Shown here piece by piece: positions 53,745 through 58,290 of a stretch of 58,290 nt of DNA (its first letter is position 1; each line of letters begins with the position of its first letter). The notes beneath the pieces are model-generated. The model made no database searches. It was given only the letters and a program-made list of their open reading frames with translations, and was not told the DNA's origin. Source of the stretch: Nostoc sp. CHAB 5844 (lineage in GTDB: Bacteria > Cyanobacteriota > Cyanobacteriia > Cyanobacteriales > Nostocaceae). The stretch spans positions 1 to 58,290 of the forward strand of contig NZ_JAIVFW010000046.1 of the NCBI RefSeq assembly GCF_020829595.1, in the 5' to 3' direction. Made by a program: the position numbers and the translations under genes.

Positions 53745-54587
53745 TCATTTCTCAATAGGCACGTCAGTCAGGCGACTCCACTCATTCCAAGAACCGTCAT
53801 AATTGCGAACATGGGGATAGCCAAGTAGATACTTTAAGACAAACCAAGTGTATCCAGAACGCCCACCAATCGCACAATAGGGAAACACTTCTTTATCAGC
53901 CGTAATGCCTTGGCTGGTATAAAGATTTTTTAATTCGGCGAATGATTTAAAAGTGCCATCCTCATTCAAAGTCAGGATATGCTCAAGATTAACTGCACTT
54001 GGTATATGTCCAGTGCGTTCATTTTCTTTTGGTGGCTGATTAAAAAACCACTCACCACTGTATTCTTGAACTGTGCGGACATCTAACAAGATGCGCTCGC
54101 TTTGATTAATCGCTGCTTGAACTTCAGGATGTAATACTCTCAGACTGTTATCAGGCGCTTTAGCTTGGTAATCAGTAGTAGGAAATGTAGATAACTCAGT
54201 TGCTAGTGGACGATTTTCTGATTTCCATTTTTGGTAGCCACCATTGAGAACTCGGACATTCTCATGGCCAAAGACTTTCAACAACCAAAAAATCCAGCCA
54301 CCTGTGCCTGGGTAACTGCCGTAGGCAACTACTGTTGTATCATTAGTAATACCTGAGCGTGACATTAGCTTGGCAAAAGCGATCGCATCGAAATTTATCT
54401 GCAAATTTGGCAATAGTAAGTCTGTAAGAATGTTCCAAAATACAGCACCAGGTATATGAGCATTTTTGTAAGGTTCTGGACTCATATCCACTTCGATAAT
54501 GCGAATATTTGGATCATTGAGATGAACTGCCAACCATTGAGTATCAACCAGAACTGATGGATAAGCGTAATTAGAATTTATCGTCAT
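53745..54587 (-). CDS. Sulfurtransferase (two-domain rhodanese)
   Basis: The 280-residue protein has two rhodanese domains: an inactive-looking N-terminal one (about 12-130; GAVFWNI, VVAYGSYPGTGGW) and a catalytic one (about 160-275) with the persulfide Cys in YCAIGGRSGYTW (about 237-248). It transfers sulfur from thiosulfate or 3-mercaptopyruvate; which is unclear as the loop CAIGGR differs from the CG[S/T]GVT of the latter. Cytosolic. It is divergent from the GAF-LuxR gene. Confidence 0.9.
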   Translation of the reverse strand: MTINSNYAYPSVLVDTQWLAVHLNDPNIRIIEVDMSPEPYKNAHIPGAVFWNILTDLLLPNLQINFDAIAFAKLMSRSGITNDTTVVAYGSYPGTGGWIFWLLKVFGHENVRVLNGGYQKWKSENRPLATELSTFPTTDYQAKAPDNSLRVLHPEVQAAINQSERILLDVRTVQEYSGEWFFNQPPKENERTGHIPSAVNLEHILTLNEDGTFKSFAELKNLYTSQGITADKEVFPYCAIGGRSGYTWFVLKYLLGYPHVRNYDGSWNEWSRLTDVPIEK

Positions 54588-54773
54588 AGTTAAAGTTATT
54601 CAAAAAGTAAATATTTGATACCAATTCTCTAAGTTCAGGCAACCGATTCAAACCTTGAAACTTAGATGCTGTAGTACTTTCATAATTACGAACTTGTACT
54701 ACGAATTGGTATAAAGCTAAGATAAATCTGGTGGTGATACTGTTTCTAGACCTCGAAAGTGTACAATTTGCCT

Positions 54774-55454
54774 ATGGTTGCTTTACAAACTTTATTTCGG
54801 GCAATTGCTCAAGCTCAAGATGAACAGACATTGCGATCGCACATATCCGCAGAAATGAGTCAGTATTTTTCTGCTACACGTTGCGGATTATTTTTCTTGA
54901 CTCAAACTCATCTAATTGATAGCAATATTCAAAAAGCTCTGCAAATTGCCTTATCACCTCAACACAACCCAGTTGCACGCTACTTACTAGAACGCCATGC
55001 CCCAGTTCATGAAGCTTTGGTTGTAGAACCGAAAACATGGAGGTTGATTTGTTCGCGTGCTGACCACTATCATGTAATGGCAGGGCCAATTGTCAGTAAT
55101 GGCCAGTTAGCAGGTGTAATAGGTTTTACCCGTGAACCAGGAATGCTTGCATTCGATTCACAAAATTTGACAGATTTAAGTGCGATTTGTCTGCATATTT
55201 CTACTTGGGTGACAATGGCTAAATTCCAACATCGGCCATTACAAACAGAGCGTTTAACACCTCGTGAAGTGGAAATTGCTACCTTAGTAGCACAAGGACG
55301 CAGCAATGCAGAAATTAGTAGTGAACTGTGGATTACAGAGAACTCTGTTAAACAAGCTTTAAAAAGAATGTTCCGCAAGCTTGAGGTTTCATCTCGCACT
55401 CAAATGCTGGCAAAGCTTTCCACAGTTGTACAGCCCAGTCTACTGACGAAATAG
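54774..55454 (+). CDS. GAF-domain LuxR-type transcriptional regulator
   Basis: The frame opens at 54759; the ATG at 54774 (MVALQTLF) is preferred, giving 226 residues. A GAF sensor domain (about 5-140) is followed by a LuxR/GerE helix-turn-helix (about 158-215: LTPREVEIATLVAQGRSNAEI, ENSVKQALKRMFRKL). It probably binds a small ligand or senses redox and controls genes nearby, including possibly the divergent rhodanese. No receiver domain is present, so it is not a classical response regulator. Confidence 0.88.
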   Translation: MVALQTLFRAIAQAQDEQTLRSHISAEMSQYFSATRCGLFFLTQTHLIDSNIQKALQIALSPQHNPVARYLLERHAPVHEALVVEPKTWRLICSRADHYHVMAGPIVSNGQLAGVIGFTREPGMLAFDSQNLTDLSAICLHISTWVTMAKFQHRPLQTERLTPREVEIATLVAQGRSNAEISSELWITENSVKQALKRMFRKLEVSSRTQMLAKLSTVVQPSLLTK

Positions 55455-55570
55455 TAATTGCGATCGCCATCTAATTAATTTGGGAAAAAGTCACAACCGC
55501 AGCAAGTCAAGCGACTTGAGACGCGATGAGCGCTCTCATCAGAGACAACTTCTGCCAAAATGACATCAAA

Positions 55571-56167
55571 TCACTGATTGTTAGGAACTTGGGTTAAGCT
55601 ACCTGGTTGAGTCCGACGCAAGTAATTGACAAAACGATACACCAGCAACGGTTGATTACGTACTGGTCGCAAAGCATACTCTTCTATACTTGCAAACAGT
55701 AGTGTATCTTGCAATTGTCTGTCGTTAGTAAATTCAGCAATACAAGCCATTTGCTGTTGCATATAAGTATCGCTTTGCAGTAGTTCTTGGATGACTGCTT
55801 GTAATAGATCCATAACACTGCGTTGGCGATCGCAACTCACAGCTAACCAAGTTTGAATCTTACCACGTAAACAAACTAAACTCCCCAATCGAGTCATTAA
55901 ATTACGATAAGCTTGTTCTCTACCAATCCCTAAGTAGCGTTGACGTAAAATTTTCCAGCGATACTCAATCGCTTGCTGGGCAATCTCCAGTTCTAATGGT
56001 TCAAGTAGTTCAAACCGTTTTAAGTCCTGTCCCACAAGCCAACAAACAATACTTTCTCTCGTAGTTACACTTTGCTCTGGACATTCCTGGGCTAGGCGTT
56101 TGTGCCAATACTGGTTTAGTTTTACTGTATTCCTTTCTATGAAACTCAGTTTTACAGTTTGCATCAC
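55571..56167 (-). CDS. HetZ-related protein (tentative)
   Basis: The 198-residue protein (MMQTVKLSFIERNTVKL...) contains segments I associate with HetZ-related proteins of filamentous cyanobacteria: LEIAQQAIEYRWKILRQRYL (about 63-82), ERQRS-like and a C-terminal RPVRNQPLLVYRFVNYLRR. HetZ proteins act in heterocyst differentiation. Recall-based, so the assignment is moderate. It reads toward the LuxR-type gene with no other gene between. Confidence 0.5.
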   Translation of the reverse strand: MMQTVKLSFIERNTVKLNQYWHKRLAQECPEQSVTTRESIVCWLVGQDLKRFELLEPLELEIAQQAIEYRWKILRQRYLGIGREQAYRNLMTRLGSLVCLRGKIQTWLAVSCDRQRSVMDLLQAVIQELLQSDTYMQQQMACIAEFTNDRQLQDTLLFASIEEYALRPVRNQPLLVYRFVNYLRRTQPGSLTQVPNNQ

Positions 56168-56796
56168 AACTCCTTTGCTGTCTTAATAGTGATATTCGCC
56201 TGTGAAAATTTATTCTTCTGAAATCAAAAATTCAACTTCAGCAGATACCGCAGAATCAAGCATCGGTTTCGGCAAAAACTTATATTTCTCCAGTAAGTTT
56301 AAGTTGAGATAATTTAATAGATACAAAGAAATCGGGAAGAACTAGGGACTATACCCTAGTTTTCCGCAAGTCTGGGAGAGGGACTTGAAAATTTACTCAA
56401 AAGATAAGGTTCAAAGCAAAGCCTCGCCCCTTGTGGGCGATAGCTCTCTTGCTCCCTTGGTTGAAGCCCCAACGCCAGTTCTCTCAAGTCGAGCCAGCCG
56501 CTTGCGGTGAGACCAGTGCTGAAGGAGGGTTTCCCTCCGTAGGCAACTGGCGTTAGCGAAGCGTTAGCGACGTTAGGAGCGTCACCCGAAGGGGGGTTCG
56601 CCCCGTTGTGCGGACTGGCGCTTGTACCCGCCCACGAGACTGGCTCCCCCTTGTGGGTAATTTTTCTCCTCTGCCCCTCTGCTCAAGAGCTTTTTCACTC
56701 CCCTTTTTCCCAATATTGGCAGAAGGGGTTGGGGGTTGAGTTCCCTTTTTTGTGTTCATGCAAGAGGTCTATTCAATTGCAAATGGCTATAAAAGT
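56168..56796. repeat. Repeat-rich spacer with GC-rich blocks
   Basis: No gene was recognised. Between about 56470 and 56640 several GC-rich units follow each other (GGGTTTCCCTCCG, GGCGTTAGCGAAGCG, GGGGTTCGCCCC, GAGACTGGCTCCCC). Short GC-rich hairpins dominate. The remainder is AT-rich. Confidence 0.6.
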
Positions 56797-57726
56797 CTAA
56801 TGCACAGTACAAAAAGGATAACGAAGTAACTTTTTGTAATGACTAATTCCACGCTGCTCAAACACTATAAAATGTTGAATTAGCTCTAGAAAGCGTCGCT
56901 TGTCAAAGATGCCTTGGATTAACACATCTATTTCTGTTTCTTGTGGATGTGGGAAGTCTTCACCATCTATTGAGTACCAAGGTAAAAACTCTTTCGAGTT
57001 ACAAGTTAATGTACCAATACCTGCTCGATTGCCATAGGTAATTACTAGAAAGGTATTATAGAAAAATAATGTTGGGATATTTTGAATAGATTTTTGCAAA
57101 CACTCTTGGGCTTGTTTAAATGTAACTATTTCATACCTGGGTAGATTCCATAGAACTGCCAAAGGTAAGCCATTAATAAAAATAACTGCATCCAACTGAT
57201 GAGTATGATTATCAACAATAATAGTAAATGGATGTATTACTAACCAATCGTTGTTCAGCAAATTAGACGAATCTATGAGCCTTACTTTATCGATAATTTT
57301 TTGATTATTAATAGAGTATGTAATATCAATTCCTTGAGTTAATAATTTGTGAAAGTGAAGGTTATTTTCAATTAGGTTAGTATGTGGTATGGCAGTTAAC
57401 TGACGGACAACTTCTTTGAGCGCCTGTGATGAGATGGTATGATTAATTCGCAGCAAAGCATGACGTAGGCGATCGCTTAAAATAACTTCAGTCTCATTGT
57501 TGCGTTCTGTATTATGTCTTCCCGAGGCGATATCTGCCTCTAGTTCTACAGTGTAGCCGATGACTTCAAACCACGTTAGTAAAGAGTCTACTGCAACTGA
57601 TGGTGTCAAATTCCAGTCAGGACGAAATTTTTTAGCCAAGCTACTGGCTTTGACAATTGTTCTTCTTAACTTAATAGGATTATTTGGACTCAAAGACTTG
57701 ATTTTGAGCCTATGCCAAGTTTTCAC
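56797..57726 (-). pseudogene. Type I restriction HsdR N-terminal fragment, nuclease motif lost
   Basis: The 309-residue frame resembles the N-terminal part of HsdR (restriction subunit R) in ALLRINHTISSQALKEVV, LIENNLHFHKLLTQGIDI and DAVIFINGLPLAVLW. In active HsdR the last motif continues as ELK, giving the PD-(D/E)XK catalytic Glu-x-Lys; here the sequence reads VLWNLP, so both residues are missing. The helicase and C-terminal domains are absent and no hsdM or hsdS is nearby. It is best seen as a decayed fragment, though the frame itself is intact. Confidence 0.65.
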
Positions 57727-57836
57727 TTTGCTTACTAATATTGGTTGATATACTGTTCTTAGTAAGTATCAAAGCCCAAAGTAAGCACCAAAATTGTATC
57801 AATTGCATCTTTTTACCAAATAAGTTGGTAAAATAA

Positions 57837-58169
57837 TTAATACTTGAAACATAAGTTGCCAATATCCAATAACAGCTGCATAGTACCTTGGTAGGCAGTT
57901 TTAGTAGATAAAGCATGACCTAAGCGGTCAAAAATTGGAATTCCTTGACGATACAGAGGAATATTGAGTCGTTGAGATAACGCACCTGCATAGGAATTGG
58001 CAATCAGCAAGTCAGAACCAACCGCCATTTGTTCAAAATCTTCTAAGTCTCCGATAGTAACACAAGGAATTGCCAGTTTTTCCAGCATAGGAGAACGGCT
58101 GGTAGTGACGGCTGCGTGAATTTGCACCCCCATTGACTGTAGAAAAGAAATTATTGACCAAAGTAGTAG
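57837..58169 (-). pseudogene. nifN: NifN C-terminal fragment
   Basis: The frame encodes about 110 residues matching the C-terminal end of NifN (nitrogenase FeMo-cofactor scaffold): LLLWSIISFLQSMGVQIHAAV, then TIGDLEDFEQM, LLIANSYAGA, LYRQGIPIFDRLG and QGTMQLLLDIGN. Upstream of residue 1 a TGA stops the frame and NifN similarity ends; beyond it is transposase-like sequence. About three quarters of NifN is missing, so this is a pseudogene or a truncated duplicate. Confidence 0.75.
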
Positions 58170-58182
58170 TCAGCCAAGAAAA

Positions 58183-58290
58183 TTATGATAGGTATAAATC
58201 AGGATATAATCGTTGGAATTTAACTCTGGCATCTGAAGTAGCAAAACGCCAATCAATTTTAACTTTTTGGTGATTACGTTGTTGCTCCCA
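58183..58290 (-). mobile_element. Transposase-like fragment at the window edge (possible IS630 family)
   Basis: On the minus strand from the window edge the frame reads WEQQRNHQKVKIDWRFA and TSDARVKFQRLYPDL before a TAA at 58183-58185. The pattern resembles the end of an ORF of IS630-family transposases of cyanobacteria. Only 35 residues are inside the window. It abuts the nifN fragment. Confidence 0.4.

Overview
The window looks like a chromosome segment of a filamentous, probably heterocyst-forming cyanobacterium (Nostocales). The evidence is the many HIP1 palindromes (GCGATCGC), heptamer tandem repeats of the AAAAGTA/AAAGTTA type, GTAGGTTGGG palindromes, multidomain Ser/Thr kinases and TPR-CHAT proteins, a nifN remnant, a possible HetZ-related protein, and best resemblance of nearly every protein to cyanobacterial families. 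No tRNA or rRNA was recognised. All identifications come from reading the sequence; no database search was possible.

Layout. 1-2.3 kb: the edge of an integrated element (coiled-coil membrane protein, terminator, tyrosine recombinase). 2.3-4.6 kb: a membrane protein and a GHL10 glycosidase-like protein. 4.9-6.1 kb: CRISPR array 1 (37-bp repeat, 16 repeats) with no cas genes beside it. 6.3-19.4 kb: housekeeping genes, namely glycolate dehydrogenase GlcD, a K+ channel with an RCK domain, ArgD, a GST, an alkaline-phosphatase-superfamily protein, a second GHL10-like protein, an M15-like peptidoglycan-binding protein and an amino-acid ABC transporter with fused binding protein and permease. 19.6-36.1 kb: an accessory island built around CRISPR adaptation. 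It holds a membrane-anchored protein, Cas6 with a helix-turn-helix tail, a RelE-like toxin, Cas2, a four-helix-bundle protein, a divergent stand-alone Cas1, CRISPR array 2 (35-bp repeat, 19 repeats), a reverse transcriptase-Cas1 fusion, an HTH-DUF4384 protein, a relic CRISPR unit and a large TPR-CHAT protease-like protein. No interference genes (Cas10, Cmr/Csm, Cas3, Cas8 or Cas9) are present. 36.5-48 kb: a TonB-like protein, a lipase, a PP2C phosphatase, an ABC1 kinase, a thylakoid-associated small protein, a lipoprotein pair, TetR, an S41 protease and a PaaK-like adenylating enzyme. 48-52.8 kb: a PD-(D/E)XK protein and two tandem zinc-ribbon Ser/Thr kinases. 53.7-56.2 kb: a rhodanese, a GAF-LuxR regulator and a HetZ-related protein. 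56.8-58.3 kb: gene debris (hsdR fragment, nifN fragment, transposase fragment).

How it fits together. cas6, cas2, cas1, array 2 and RT-cas1 all read on the minus strand. The array 2 leader lies between the array and RT-cas1, so RT-Cas1, Cas2 and possibly the second Cas1 would insert spacers (perhaps from RNA) at the leader end, and Cas6 would process the transcript. The stand-alone Cas1 seems to have lost two of four metal ligands, so it may be a structural or regulatory partner of RT-Cas1 rather than an integrase. A repeat-like hairpin ahead of cas6 and a TATATGAGTTCG motif shared by the upstream regions of cas1 and RT-cas1 suggest dedicated control. Intergenic space is crowded with small non-autonomous elements, several nested in each other; one 149-bp element has inserted twice into the loops of hairpin repeats.
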